This document shows, one piece after another, positions 1-8,167 of a DNA stretch of 43,371 nucleotides. Origin of the DNA: DATHWB01 sp040880725 (GTDB lineage: Bacteria > Actinomycetota > Acidimicrobiia > Spongiisociales > ZC4RG35); the NCBI GenBank assembly GCA_040880725.1, contig JBBDHV010000009.1, forward strand, positions 1-43,371, given 5' to 3'. A model generated the notes under the pieces. It searched no databases, was not told the DNA's origin, and saw only the letters and a program-made list of their open reading frames with translations. Position 1 is the first letter of the stretch; each line of letters opens with the position of its first letter. The position numbers and the translations under genes are program-made.

Positions 1-2
1 TG

Positions 3-75
3 CTCCGGGGGTGAGACTCGAACTCACAACCTGCGGATTAACAGTCCGATGCTCTGCCAATTGAGCTACCCCGGA
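3..75 (-). tRNA. tRNA-Asn (anticodon GTT)
   Basis: The minus strand folds into a full cloverleaf. The acceptor stem TCCGGGG pairs with CCCCGGA, the D stem starts GCTC, the anticodon loop is CTGTTAA with anticodon GTT, and the T arm contains GTTCGAGTC. The discriminator is G, as usual for bacterial tRNA-Asn. A full CCA is not encoded (the next bases are CA), so the 3' end is presumably completed by CCA-adding enzyme. It decodes AAC and AAU. Confidence 0.96.
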
Positions 76-102
76 AGGAACGTCGGAGCCGACGCCGACG
101 GC

Positions 103-130
103 ATGTTAGCCAACGGCGACCGGGAGCCAA
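103..130 (-). promoter_or_regulatory. putative promoter of tRNA-Asn
   Basis: On the minus strand TTGGCT (bases 125-130) is followed after 16 bases by TAACAT (103-108). Each box matches four of six consensus bases. The predicted start lies about 20 bases before the tRNA 5' end, a normal leader length. This is a pattern call only. Confidence 0.45.
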
Positions 131-157
131 TCCGGCGCTCCGCGTACGGTCAGGCGG

Positions 158-280
158 TCAGACGACCTTGCCCTTGTTCGCCGTAGCGTCCTTTTTGGTC
201 TTCTTGTCGGCGCGTTTTTCCTTGAGGTTCTTGGCGGCCACCTTCTTGGTGCTTCGTCCGCCCTTGTCCTTGCTCCCCAT
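158..280 (-). CDS. small Lys-rich basic protein (40 aa)
   Basis: This is a 40-residue protein starting MGSKDKGGRSTKK and ending KGKVV. About a third of the residues are Lys or Arg, there are no hydrophobic stretches, and it is probably disordered. The start is well supported: AGGAGG lies five bases before the ATG. I recall similar tiny MGSKDKGG-type proteins annotated as hypothetical in other actinobacteria, but no function is known to me. The charge suggests nucleic-acid or ribosome association, which is inference. It lies between tRNA-Asn and a divergent membrane-protein gene. Confidence 0.7.
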   Translation of the reverse strand: MGSKDKGGRSTKKVAAKNLKEKRADKKTKKDATANKGKVV

Positions 281-397
281 CGCTGCCTCCTACCGGTCAC
301 CGAGATGGCGACACCCCTCATTGTCCCACGTTCGGAGCATTGCCCGCAGTGCTTTCCGGCCGCCCCACTCTCGCCGAAAACGTGCGACAATCCGGGG

Positions 398-667
398 ATG
401 CGTTTTCGACTCGGAATGATCATCGGCGGAGCCATCGGCTACGTGTTGGGGGCACGGGCGGGGCGAGCCCGGTACGTGCAGATCAAGGGGTGGGCCGCAT
501 CGCTGCGAGACCATCCCGCCTATCTGCAGCTGAAACAACAGATGACCGGTGTTGCCGATCTCGCTCGCACCGGAACAGCCGCAGGCCTCCGTGCCGGCTC
601 CCGGCAGCTTCGCACCGCGGCCGACGACACCGTCGTCGTCGCATCCCAACAGATCAGCGGCAGCTAG
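398..667 (+). CDS. YtxH-like small membrane-associated protein
   Basis: This 89-aa protein begins MRFRLGMIIGGAIGYVLGAR. The Gly-rich hydrophobic N-terminal helix followed by GARAGRARY is typical of YtxH/DUF-type actinobacterial proteins that sit in the membrane with an alpha-helical cytoplasmic tail. The tail (residues 28-89) is amphipathic and Ala-rich. I chose this ATG because the hydrophobic helix starts right after it; upstream in-frame sequence is not protein-like. GACAAT (386-391) ends six bases before the ATG, so the transcript may be leaderless. Function is unknown. It converges on rpoD. Confidence 0.72.
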   Translation: MRFRLGMIIGGAIGYVLGARAGRARYVQIKGWAASLRDHPAYLQLKQQMTGVADLARTGTAAGLRAGSRQLRTAADDTVVVASQQISGS

Positions 668-690
668 CCCCCAGCTAACCCAGCTAGCCC
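661..690. repeat. three imperfect 10-bp direct repeats spanning two stop codons
   Basis: The units CAGCTAGCCC, CCAGCTAACC and CAGCTAGCCC follow one another without a gap. The TAG of the plus-strand YtxH-like gene (665-667) lies in unit one and the TAG of the minus-strand rpoD (684-686) lies in unit three. No strong hairpin is visible in this 16-bp convergent junction. Confidence 0.6.
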
Positions 691-1820
691 TCGTCGAGGA
701 AACCCTGGAGTCGTCGGGAGTTGTTCGGGTGCCGTAGCTTGGCGAGCGCCTTGGTCTCCAACTGTCGGATCCGCTCCCGGGTGACACCGAATCGCTCACC
801 GACTTCTTCGAGTGTCCGCACCCGTCCGTCCTCGAGTCCGAATCGCATGATGAGGACATCGCGTTCCCGATCGTTCAGTCCTTCGAGGGCGTGGGAGATG
901 TAGTCCTGGAGGAGGCGGAACGTGGCGGCTTCCACGGGAACCTCCGCCGAACCGTCCTCGACGAAGTCGCCGAGCGTCGAATCGTCCTCCTCCCCCACCG
1001 GGGTCTCCAGAGACACAGGATTCTGGGCGATCTTGTTGAGCTCCTCGACCCGATCGGGGTCGATCTCCAGGTCACGCGCGATCTCTTCGATCGTCGGCTC
1101 CCTGCCCAGATCCTGGGACAGATCACGCTTGGCTCGAATGAGCTTGTTGATCATGTCGACGACGTGGATGGGAACACGGATCGTCCGCGCCTGGTCGGCG
1201 ATCGCACGCGTGATCCCCTGGCGGATCCACCAACTGGCGTAGGTGGAGAACTTGAACCCCTTGCGGTAGTCGAAACGGTCGACTGCCCGCATCAGGCCGA
1301 GATTGCCTTCCTGGATCAGATCGAGAAGCGGCATGCCTCGGCCCACGTAGTTGCGGGCGATCGAAACGACCAGCCGGAGATTCGCTTCGACGAGCCGGGA
1401 GTGGGCGCCATTGCCCTTCCGGACCGCGCGTTCCAACAGCACCCGGTCCTCGATGACCAGACCCTCGGCCTCACGAAGCTTCTCCTCGGCCTTCTTGCCT
1501 GCCTCCAACTGCATCGCGAGTTCGACTTCCTGCTGAGAGGTCAGAAGCTTGTATCGACCGATTTCCTGAAGCCACATCTTGACCGGGTCGGAAACCGAGA
1601 GGGTCTCGTCGTCGAGGAGGTCGTCGACGGGGTCCGCGACACCCTCCTCGATCCGAATCTTGCGGTGTTTGAGTGTCTCCAGCACCCGTTCGAGTACGTC
1701 GGGCTCGGCCTCGGCTTCGACGAGGTCGACCTGGACCTCATGCATCGTGAGGAAACCTCGCTGTGCTCCGCGCTTGGAGAGAGAATCGACGACTTCCTCG
1801 ACGGCTGGTGTGAATGTCAC
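684..1820 (-). CDS. rpoD: primary RNA polymerase sigma factor RpoD/SigA
   Basis: This 378-aa protein is the housekeeping sigma-70 factor, which directs core polymerase to -35/-10 promoters. It has a short region 1.1-like N-terminus, region 1.2 starting DPVKMWLQEIGRY, the canonical region 2 (LVEANLRLVVSIARNYVGRG, DLIQEGNLGLMRAVDRFDYR, FSTYASWWIRQ), region 3, and a region 4.2 helix-turn-helix with TLEEVGERFGVTRERIRQ near the C-terminus. Region 1.1 is shorter and less acidic than in many actinobacterial SigA/HrdB proteins. The start is a GTG overlapping the dnaG stop by four bases (GTGA). dnaG-rpoD is the classical macromolecular-synthesis operon order, here without rpsU. Confidence 0.96.
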   Translation of the reverse strand: MTFTPAVEEVVDSLSKRGAQRGFLTMHEVQVDLVEAEAEPDVLERVLETLKHRKIRIEEGVADPVDDLLDDETLSVSDPVKMWLQEIGRYKLLTSQQEVELAMQLEAGKKAEEKLREAEGLVIEDRVLLERAVRKGNGAHSRLVEANLRLVVSIARNYVGRGMPLLDLIQEGNLGLMRAVDRFDYRKGFKFSTYASWWIRQGITRAIADQARTIRVPIHVVDMINKLIRAKRDLSQDLGREPTIEEIARDLEIDPDRVEELNKIAQNPVSLETPVGEEDDSTLGDFVEDGSAEVPVEAATFRLLQDYISHALEGLNDRERDVLIMRFGLEDGRVRTLEEVGERFGVTRERIRQLETKALAKLRHPNNSRRLQGFLDEG

Positions 1821-3565
1821 TCGTGTGCTCGAACTTTCTTGGCTTTTCGCAAACGTATCAATTCAGTGATGAGCTCGGAATACCCTTGATCGTCAGGAGC
1901 CATCGTTTCCAAACGTCCCCTCAGCACTTCGACCTCTCGGGCAACCGCACGATCCCGCACCCTCCACAGGACGTCATCGACCGGATCTGCCGGAGCTCCG
2001 TCGGTGGCCAGATCGATCAGGAGCGCAACCTCGGGGCCGTCGGCGGAGGGGAGCTCCACCGGCCGGCCGCTCATCGAAGGATCCAGACTCCCGGCAACAG
2101 TCTCGAAGGCGGCGCGAATCTCAGGCACCGAAAAGTCGTCGGCGGTCACCGCAACGTCGGCCGCCGCCCCGCCGTCAGCGAGCACCGATCGGAGCAGCTC
2201 ACGCTCCATCCGGGCATCGACGTCGGCCACCCGTCGGTTCGTCTGGGGCCGCTCCCGCGAGAACTTCCTCCGACTCCGCACTCCGACGGCTTGCTCGACC
2301 ATGCCCAAATCGACACCCATTCTGGTCGCAACGAAACGGGCGTACTCCGCCCGGGCGATGTCGTCGGAGACCTTGGCGATTCGGGGGGCAACCGCCTTCA
2401 GGGCCCGAGCGCGCGACTCGGGTTCGGTCAGGTCGTGGGTGGCGAGTTCGTGCTCGATGGCGGCCTGGAGGAGCGGCTTCGCCTTGGTGATCGCCGCATC
2501 GAGTTCGGGCAGTCTCCCCTGCTGGACGAGGTCGGCCGGATCCACGCCCGTCGGCATTTCGGCCACACGGAGGTCCAGATCGAGCCGGACGGGAATGTCC
2601 AGATCCTCCCCACGACGCGCCGCGCGGCTGCCCGCCGCGTCGGCGTCGAACGCCAGCACGATGCGGTCGGTGAAGCGGCGCAGCAGTTCGAAGTGATCGT
2701 TGCCCAGGGCGGTTCCGTTCGTCGCAACCGCCACGGGCACGCCGTTGCGATGCAGCGAGATGACGTCGGTGTACCCCTCGACGACGACGGCGTACCCGGT
2801 GCGCTGGATCTCTCGCCGGGCCCGGTCGAGCCCGTAGAGCAGGCGCGACTTCTTGTAGATCGGGGTCTCCGGCGTGTTGAGGTACTTCGGCTGACCGTCA
2901 CCGAGGATGCGGCCCCCGAACCCCACCGTCTCACCCTGGATGTCCCAGGTCGGGAACATGAGACGCTCCCGGAAGTAGTCATACGCCCCACCACCCCGCC
3001 CCCGGCGCGCAAGGCCGGCATCCATCATGACCCTGTCGCTGAGCCCGCGCGCACGGAGTTCCCGGACGAGATGGTCTGATCGATCGCCACCCGGGGCATA
3101 TCCGAGCTTGAAATCGGCCACGACGTCGGCGTCATACCCGCGGCTCCGTAGGTAGGAACGGGCATGTCCTGCATCCGCGGAAGTCATGAGCCGGCGGTGG
3201 TAGAAATCCATGGCCGCGCGGGTCGCGTCGACCAGGCCACGTCGCCTGCCTGCTCGCTGGGCGGCTGCCGGATCCTCGGTGAGCGTGATCCCCACCCGGC
3301 GCGCCAGCCACTCCATCGCCTCGGGGAACGTGAGACCCTGCGTTTCCTGGACGAATGTGAAGATGTCGCCGGCGGCGTGGCAGCCGTGGCACTTGTAGAG
3401 CCCTCGCGCCACGTCCAATGACATCGATGGAGTCTTCTCTTGGTGGAAGACACACACGGCCATGTGGTTGCGACCCGACCGCTTCACCGTGGTCAACTCC
3501 GCGACGAGGTCCGCAATGTTCACTGCGGCCCTGATGCGATCTCGATCCTCGTCGGAGAATGCCAT
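1817..3565 (-). CDS. dnaG: DNA primase
   Basis: This 582-aa primase synthesises the RNA primers for replication. The N-terminal CHC2 zinc finger shows CVFH (C38, H41) and CHGC (C59, C62). The catalytic core has RLMFP and the TOPRIM motifs VVEGYTD (E263) and AFDADAAG (D307, D309). The C-terminal domain would contact the DnaB helicase and is poorly conserved, as usual. The ATG is followed by FSDEDRDRIRAAVNIADLV, a standard primase N-terminus. TAGTAT (minus strand, 3575-3580) ends nine bases before the ATG, so a near-leaderless promoter is likely here. Its stop overlaps the rpoD start. Confidence 0.96.
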   Translation of the reverse strand: MAFSDEDRDRIRAAVNIADLVAELTTVKRSGRNHMAVCVFHQEKTPSMSLDVARGLYKCHGCHAAGDIFTFVQETQGLTFPEAMEWLARRVGITLTEDPAAAQRAGRRRGLVDATRAAMDFYHRRLMTSADAGHARSYLRSRGYDADVVADFKLGYAPGGDRSDHLVRELRARGLSDRVMMDAGLARRGRGGGAYDYFRERLMFPTWDIQGETVGFGGRILGDGQPKYLNTPETPIYKKSRLLYGLDRARREIQRTGYAVVVEGYTDVISLHRNGVPVAVATNGTALGNDHFELLRRFTDRIVLAFDADAAGSRAARRGEDLDIPVRLDLDLRVAEMPTGVDPADLVQQGRLPELDAAITKAKPLLQAAIEHELATHDLTEPESRARALKAVAPRIAKVSDDIARAEYARFVATRMGVDLGMVEQAVGVRSRRKFSRERPQTNRRVADVDARMERELLRSVLADGGAAADVAVTADDFSVPEIRAAFETVAGSLDPSMSGRPVELPSADGPEVALLIDLATDGAPADPVDDVLWRVRDRAVAREVEVLRGRLETMAPDDQGYSELITELIRLRKAKKVRAHE

Positions 3566-3601
3566 GGGTCGCCGATACTACGGCGACACCCCGACAGCCG
3601 G

Positions 3602-4327
3602 TCAGGCCGTCGGCGCAGCGACGAACTCCAGACTGAGCGCCACGTCCTCGGAGACGTTCGCCACCCCGGGGGCATTCGGGATGTCGAGGCCCCAATCGGT
3701 CCGATCAATCGTGGCGGACGCGGTACCGCTGATCGTCCCGTCACCGTTGCGCGTCGCCGTGACGTCGAAGGAGACGGGATTCGTCGTGTCGCGAATCGTG
3801 AGGTCTCCCACGACCGTGAACGAGACCTCGTTGCCGGTGTCGGCGACCCCATCGATGGAGGTCGGGGCGAACTCGATGAACTCGAAGCTGTCTGCGTCGA
3901 GGATCGGGCCCCGGATCGCTCGATTCCGACTGCCTGAGTCGGTGGTGAAGTCGCGGGCGTTGATCAGAATGGTGCCGATCTGCATGGTGGAGACCGGATC
4001 GCCGGGATCGACCGCCACCTCGCCGAAGACGATCGTCGACGTGGCGACCACGGTTGTGGGTGTCCCCCGCAGTTCCTCGTCGACGGTGAAGACCGCACGC
4101 GATGCGTCCGTCAGCGCGTATGTGCCAAGACCTCCGGCGGCCTCCTCGGGCGCCGTCGTCGTCGTGGAACTGTCGCCCACGTCACCGCTCGCAGCGGCCG
4201 TCGTCTCAACCGATGGGGCGGTGACGTCGACCGACGGCGCCTCCGTGCCCTGGCTGAACCACCAGGCGGCCGCACCCACGACGGTTGCGAGGAGAACGGC
4301 GACCACGGCCAGGACAGTGCGATTCAT
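3602..4327 (-). CDS. YceI-family exported protein
   Basis: This 241-aa protein has an N-terminal signal anchor (residues 3-25, VLAVVAVLLATVVGAAAWW) and then a Thr/Ser-rich linker with TTTTAPEE. The YceI beta-barrel domain begins at GTYALTDASRAVFTVDEELRG and ends with LDIPNAPGVANVSEDVALSLEF. YceI lipocalin-like barrels bind polyisoprenoid-type lipids in known structures; the ligand here is unknown. There is no lipobox Cys, so it is probably anchored by the uncleaved N-terminal helix. GAGGGG lies about five bases before the ATG and supports the start. It sits between glyS and dnaG in the same direction. Confidence 0.88.
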   Translation of the reverse strand: MNRTVLAVVAVLLATVVGAAAWWFSQGTEAPSVDVTAPSVETTAAASGDVGDSSTTTTAPEEAAGGLGTYALTDASRAVFTVDEELRGTPTTVVATSTIVFGEVAVDPGDPVSTMQIGTILINARDFTTDSGSRNRAIRGPILDADSFEFIEFAPTSIDGVADTGNEVSFTVVGDLTIRDTTNPVSFDVTATRNGDGTISGTASATIDRTDWGLDIPNAPGVANVSEDVALSLEFVAAPTA

Positions 4328-4391
4328 CGGATCCCCTCACCACGAGCCCACAGCCTATCGATGGGCGCCATCTACCTGGCCCATCGCATGG

Positions 4392-5696
4392 TCAGCCGAG
4401 CTTGCCGGCCAGATACTCCTCGAGCCGGTCGATCGAGATCCGATCCTGGCCCATCGTGTCCCTGTCGCGGACCGTCACCGCAGCGTCGTCGAGAGAATCG
4501 AAGTCGTACGTGATGCAGTACGGGGTCCCGATCTCGTCCTGGCGGCGGTAACGACGGCCGATCGCCTGGGTGATGTCCATCTCCAGCATGTACTTCTTGC
4601 GCAGCGATTCGGCCAGCTTCGTGGCCGGCTCGATCAGCTCGGGCTTCTTCGACAGCGGCAGCACGGCGAGCTGATAGGGCGCCAGGCGAGGATCGAGCTT
4701 CAGCACGGTCCGGGTCTCGTCGTTGACGGTCTCTTCGTGATAGGCGTCCATCAAGAACGCGAACGTGGTGCGGGTGGCCCCGGCGGCCGGCTCGATCACA
4801 TGAGGGAAGAACCGCTCCCCCGACTCCTGGTCGAAGTACCGCAGATCGGTGCCCGAATGCTCGGAATGCTGCTTGAGGTCGAAGTCGGTCCGGTTGGCGA
4901 TCCCCTCGAGCTCGTCCCAGCCCCAGGGGAACCGGAACTCGACATCGACGGTCCCGGCGGAATAGTGGCTCAGCTCATCGGCGTCGTGCGGCCGAATGCG
5001 CAGACTGTCCGGGCTCATTCCCAGATCGAGATACCACTGGTGCCGCTGGTCGATCCAGTACCGAAACCAGGTGTCGGACTCGTCGGGCCGGCAGAAGAAC
5101 TCCATCTCCATCTGCTCGAACTCGCGGGTCCGGAAGACGAACTGCCCCGGCGTGATCTCGTTACGGAACGACTTGCCGAGCTGGGCGATGCCAAACGGCA
5201 GCTTCAGACGATTCGTGCGGCGCACATTCTCGAAGTTGATGAAGATGCCCTGGGCGGTCTCCGGCCGCAGGTAGACCATGTTCTCGGAAGCCTCGACCGG
5301 CCCCATGTGCGTGCGGAACATCAGATTGAACAGGCGTGGTTCGGTGAAGGTCCCCGACTTGCCGCACGTCGGGCACTTCTCGGGGTCGTCGAGCTTGTCC
5401 AGGCGATGCCGGGAGTTGCAGTTGGTGCACTCGACCAACGGATCGGTGAACACGGCCTCGTGACCGGATGCTGCCCACACCTGCCGGGCCTGGAGGATCG
5501 CCGAGTCGAGCCCGACGACGTCGTCACGGAACTGCACCATCGACTTCCACCACTGCTCCTTGACATTGCGCAACAGCAGCACGCCGACGGGTCCGTAGTC
5601 ATAGGCCGACCGCAGCCCTCCGTAGATCTCGGAGGATTGGAAGACGAACCCTCGGCGTTTCGAGAGGTTGACGATGTCGTCGAACGAGGCAGGCAT
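4392..5696 (-). CDS. glyS: glycine--tRNA ligase (dimeric, class II)
   Basis: This 434-aa enzyme charges tRNA-Gly. The start MPASFDDIVNLSKRRGFVFQ and YGGLRSAYDYGPVG are diagnostic of the single-chain alpha2 GlyRS. A zinc-binding insert has CTNC (C90, C93) and CPTC (C108, C111). Motif 2 is FRNEITP and the C-terminal anticodon domain contains LAPYQLAVLPLSKK. An open frame continues far upstream but is not GlyRS-like; this ATG has GGAG about six bases upstream and gives the family N-terminus. The 80 bases to uppS hold no T-box that I can see. Confidence 0.95.
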   Translation of the reverse strand: MPASFDDIVNLSKRRGFVFQSSEIYGGLRSAYDYGPVGVLLLRNVKEQWWKSMVQFRDDVVGLDSAILQARQVWAASGHEAVFTDPLVECTNCNSRHRLDKLDDPEKCPTCGKSGTFTEPRLFNLMFRTHMGPVEASENMVYLRPETAQGIFINFENVRRTNRLKLPFGIAQLGKSFRNEITPGQFVFRTREFEQMEMEFFCRPDESDTWFRYWIDQRHQWYLDLGMSPDSLRIRPHDADELSHYSAGTVDVEFRFPWGWDELEGIANRTDFDLKQHSEHSGTDLRYFDQESGERFFPHVIEPAAGATRTTFAFLMDAYHEETVNDETRTVLKLDPRLAPYQLAVLPLSKKPELIEPATKLAESLRKKYMLEMDITQAIGRRYRRQDEIGTPYCITYDFDSLDDAAVTVRDRDTMGQDRISIDRLEEYLAGKLG

Positions 5697-5776
5697 GACT
5701 GCTCCAGGGCAATTGAGGTGAGGACCGTGAGATGTGGGGGCCGGAGTGTAGGTGGTGGCTCTCCAAGGAGGACTTT

Positions 5777-6526
5777 TCAGTCCTCGTCCACCCGGTCCGT
5801 GGCGGTGCCGAAACGACGGTCGCGCTGCTGAAAGTCGCGAACCGCCTCGAGCAGATGTACCTTGGAGAAGTCCGGGAAGAGGATCCCGGGGAAGGAAAAT
5901 TCGGCGTAGGCCGCCTGCCAGAGAAGGAAGTTGGAAAGACGATGCTCTCCCGACGACCGGATGATCAGATCCACGTCCGGCAGTTCGAGCCGTTCCGAGA
6001 TCAGTTCGGGGGTGACGTCGTCGGGCCGTCGCGTCCCTGATGCGACCTCGTCGGCGATCGAGCGGACCGCACGGCTGATCTCCCACCGGGATCCGTAGTT
6101 GAAGGCGAACGTCATCGCCATGCGGTCGTTGTCCGCCGTCCGGGCAACGGTCTCGTCCATCAGGACCCGGTTGCGTTCGGGGATTCTCGGATCGGTGAGG
6201 TCGCCGCAAAAGGTGACCCTCACCCCGCGCTCGTCGAGTTCCTCCCGGCGGCGGAGCAGGAGGGATTCGTTGAATCCCATGAGAAACGCCACTTCCGCGT
6301 CGCTCCGCGCCCAGTTCTCCGTCGAGAAGGTGAACGCCGTGAGATGGCCGATCCCGATTTCGATCGCGCCCTCCACACATTCGAAGAGCACCCGCTCTGC
6401 GGCTTCGTGACCCGCAGTCCTCGGGAGGCCGCGCTCATTCGCCCAGCGGCCGTTGCCGTCGAGGATCAAGCCGACATGGAACGGGATGCGGTTCGGGTCG
6501 AGTCCGGAGACGTCCAACGCGGTCAT
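5777..6526 (-). CDS. uppS: isoprenyl transferase (undecaprenyl diphosphate synthase family)
   Basis: This 249-aa cis-prenyltransferase condenses isopentenyl diphosphate into the polyprenyl carrier used for cell-wall synthesis. The catalytic motif DGNGRWA carries D23, FSTENW lies in the middle, and the C-terminal substrate motif is RSSGEHRLSNFLLWQ. The product chain length cannot be read from sequence; actinobacteria often have more than one such enzyme. The chosen ATG overlaps the recO stop by four bases (ATGA), so the two are translationally coupled. A longer frame upstream runs inside recO and is not conserved. Confidence 0.93.
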   Translation of the reverse strand: MTALDVSGLDPNRIPFHVGLILDGNGRWANERGLPRTAGHEAAERVLFECVEGAIEIGIGHLTAFTFSTENWARSDAEVAFLMGFNESLLLRRREELDERGVRVTFCGDLTDPRIPERNRVLMDETVARTADNDRMAMTFAFNYGSRWEISRAVRSIADEVASGTRRPDDVTPELISERLELPDVDLIIRSSGEHRLSNFLLWQAAYAEFSFPGILFPDFSKVHLLEAVRDFQQRDRRFGTATDRVDED

Positions 6527-7242
6527 CCGTCCAACACCGCAATCGAGACCAGCTTGCGCTCCAGGTGGTATTCGACGAACCGGCGCGTCACCCACATGGC
6601 GTCGCTACTGAGATCGACCTCGGAAGCATCGACCGCCGCCAGTTCCGCCCCGGCGAGTGCCGCCAGATGGGGGACGAGACCTGATCGCAACCGCACCGAG
6701 CCTTCGGGACGACATTCCCCGCACAGGATTCCGCCGGCGGCAACGCTGAACCGATCGAGCTGATCAGTCCGCGCACAGGACGCACAGCGTGTGAGCGCCG
6801 GAGCCAGCCCTTGCACGCCGAGGAGTTGGAGCAGGAAGGCCGTGAGTACATCGGGTGAGGTCCTCCCCGCGTCGAGGGCGGCGAGGCCGCGACGAAACAA
6901 CTCGAACAAGGCGACGGAAGGCTCGTCCTCCTGGGCGACCGCGTCGACCACCTCCGCCATGGTCGAGGCTGCCGCCACCGCGGCGAGGTCGCGCCGCAGC
7001 GACGGAAACGAGGAGCGGAGTTCGGCTTGGGTGATGAGGTCGAGGTTGCGGCCCTCGTACAGGACCAGATCGACCTCCATGAACGACTCCAGCCGGGCAC
7101 CGAACTTGCTCTTGGTTTTCCGAACGCCCTTGGCCACCGTGCGAAGCTTGCCGTGCAGCGGGGAGATGAGCACGACGATCTTGTCCGCCTCGCCGAAGGG
7201 ATACGAGCGGAGCACGATGCCGGAGTCGTGTCGGATCGCCAT
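6523..7242 (-). CDS. recO: DNA repair protein RecO
   Basis: This 239-aa recombination mediator loads RecA onto SSB-coated DNA together with RecR. The N-terminal OB fold is visible as SGIVLRSYPFGEADKIVVLIS followed by GKLRTVAKGVRK. The C-terminal domain has a zinc site CASC...CGEC. Its place between era and uppS is a widely conserved order, here interrupted by two extra genes. TACCGT (minus strand, 7249-7254) ends six bases before the ATG and there is no Shine-Dalgarno sequence, so the mRNA may be leaderless. Confidence 0.93.
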   Translation of the reverse strand: MAIRHDSGIVLRSYPFGEADKIVVLISPLHGKLRTVAKGVRKTKSKFGARLESFMEVDLVLYEGRNLDLITQAELRSSFPSLRRDLAAVAAASTMAEVVDAVAQEDEPSVALFELFRRGLAALDAGRTSPDVLTAFLLQLLGVQGLAPALTRCASCARTDQLDRFSVAAGGILCGECRPEGSVRLRSGLVPHLAALAGAELAAVDASEVDLSSDAMWVTRRFVEYHLERKLVSIAVLDG

Positions 7243-7278
7243 GCAGGCACGGTACCGGTGTCCCGAGTGAAGTCCCGG

Positions 7279-7779
7279 TCAGTCGCCGACCGCGCCATCC
7301 CAGGTTTCACGGAGCAGATCGAGGTGTCCGGCGTGACGGGCGGTCTCTTCGATCATGTGGACCAGAATCCAGCGAAGCGAGAACATCCTCCCACTCGTCG
7401 AACCCGGCCGCTTCACTGCGCGATCGAGGTCTGGCTGGTCGTCGACGATTTCCCGCGACCGGGCGCAGCACTCGCGGTAGAAGGCGATGAGAGACTCGGC
7501 CGTGGCGTCCGGGGGGACGCGGAAATCCGCGTCAGGGTCGTCACCAGACCAAGGGTTCCCGAGATCCGCCCCGCCGTAGACCTGCTGGAACCACCATCTC
7601 TCGACATGGGCGAGATGGTGGATGATGCCGCCGAGTGTCGTGCCCGGACTCGGAACGAGTACTGCCCGCAGACCCGGCTCCTCGACGCCCTCCAGCTTGT
7701 GAACGACCACTTCTCGGAAATAATCCAGGAAGGTCGTGAGTGTGGTGATCTCGTCGGCGGTCGTCGGAGGATGCTGCAT
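7279..7779 (-). CDS. DinB/DUF664-family metal-binding four-helix protein
   Basis: This 166-aa protein belongs to the DinB/YfiT-like fold, whose members are often thiol-dependent S-transferases. Probable metal ligands are in GGIIHHLAHVERWW (H54/H55) and HMIEETARHAGHLD (H141, H149, H152). The substrate thiol cannot be deduced; mycothiol is the usual partner in actinobacteria. I chose the ATG giving MQHPPTTADEITTL because it precedes the first helix. CATACT ends seven bases before it, suggesting a leaderless start in the short divergent region shared with the dehydratase gene. Confidence 0.83.
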   Translation of the reverse strand: MQHPPTTADEITTLTTFLDYFREVVVHKLEGVEEPGLRAVLVPSPGTTLGGIIHHLAHVERWWFQQVYGGADLGNPWSGDDPDADFRVPPDATAESLIAFYRECCARSREIVDDQPDLDRAVKRPGSTSGRMFSLRWILVHMIEETARHAGHLDLLRETWDGAVGD

Positions 7780-7812
7780 CCCGCCGAGTATGCCGTGACT
7801 AGGTTCGACGGT
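7780..7812. promoter_or_regulatory. 33-bp divergent promoter region with two leaderless-type -10 boxes
   Basis: On the plus strand TAGGTT (7800-7805) ends seven bases before the dehydratase ATG. On the minus strand CATACT ends seven bases before the DinB-like ATG. Neither gene has a Shine-Dalgarno sequence. With only 33 bases between the start codons the two promoters must overlap. No good -35 boxes are visible. Confidence 0.5.
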
Positions 7813-8085
7813 ATGGCCAAACTCACTTCGGAACAGCTGGCTGCTCTCGAGGCCACCGTGCCTGGATGGTCTCTGGACGGAGATGCGATTCGCCGCACCT
7901 ACGAGTTCGAGAACTTCATCGAGGCGATGTCGTTCGTGACGAAGGTGGCGATTTTGTCGGAGAAGGCGAACCACCATCCCGACATCGACATCCGGTGGAA
8001 CCAGGTGACCCTCGTCCTCACGTCACATGACGCCGGCGGCCTCACGGAAAAGGACGTCGACCTGGCATCGAAGATCGACTGCTGA
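7813..8085 (+). CDS. 4a-hydroxytetrahydrobiopterin dehydratase (PCD/DCoH)
   Basis: This 90-aa protein dehydrates 4a-hydroxytetrahydrobiopterin during recycling of the pterin cofactor of aromatic amino-acid hydroxylases. The active-site signature is intact: KANHHPDIDIRWNQVTLVL with H54, H55 and P56, then SHDAGGLTEKDVDLA with H72. Length and alpha/beta layout fit the family. No phenylalanine hydroxylase is in this window, so its partner is elsewhere or the protein has another pterin role. The ATG has an upstream TAGGTT at seven bases and looks leaderless. Confidence 0.93.
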   Translation: MAKLTSEQLAALEATVPGWSLDGDAIRRTYEFENFIEAMSFVTKVAILSEKANHHPDIDIRWNQVTLVLTSHDAGGLTEKDVDLASKIDC

Positions 8086-8108
8086 GACTCGCGTTCTCGA
8101 CGCTATTT

Positions 8109-8124
8109 CCCGCGTATACGCGGG
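8109..8124. terminator. perfect 16-bp palindrome in convergent intergenic region
   Basis: CCCGCGTATACGCGGG is a perfect palindrome lying 24 bases after the dehydratase stop and 43 bases before the SirB1-like stop. As RNA it forms a six-bp GC stem with a UAUA loop. A second weaker stem, ACCCC (8147-8151) with GGGGT (8160-8164), follows. There is no T-tract, so a bidirectional terminator is plausible but not certain; a protein-binding site is the alternative. Confidence 0.45.
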
Positions 8125-8167
8125 ATACAACCCAGGGTACGCGTCCACCCCATTGCAGGGGGGTCGG

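Noticed and set aside
5697..5776. Possible T-box riboswitch before glyS
   Set aside because: The gap is only 80 bases, too short for a T-box, and I see neither the conserved T-box sequence nor a terminator/antiterminator pair.
3462..5831. A plus-strand open frame of 789 codons opposite dnaG, YceI-like and glyS
   Set aside because: It is antisense to three well-supported genes and shows no recognisable motif.
5697..6380. Upstream extension of the glyS frame on the minus strand
   Set aside because: The extra sequence runs through uppS in another frame. The GlyRS family N-terminus and a ribosome-binding site coincide with the ATG at 5696.
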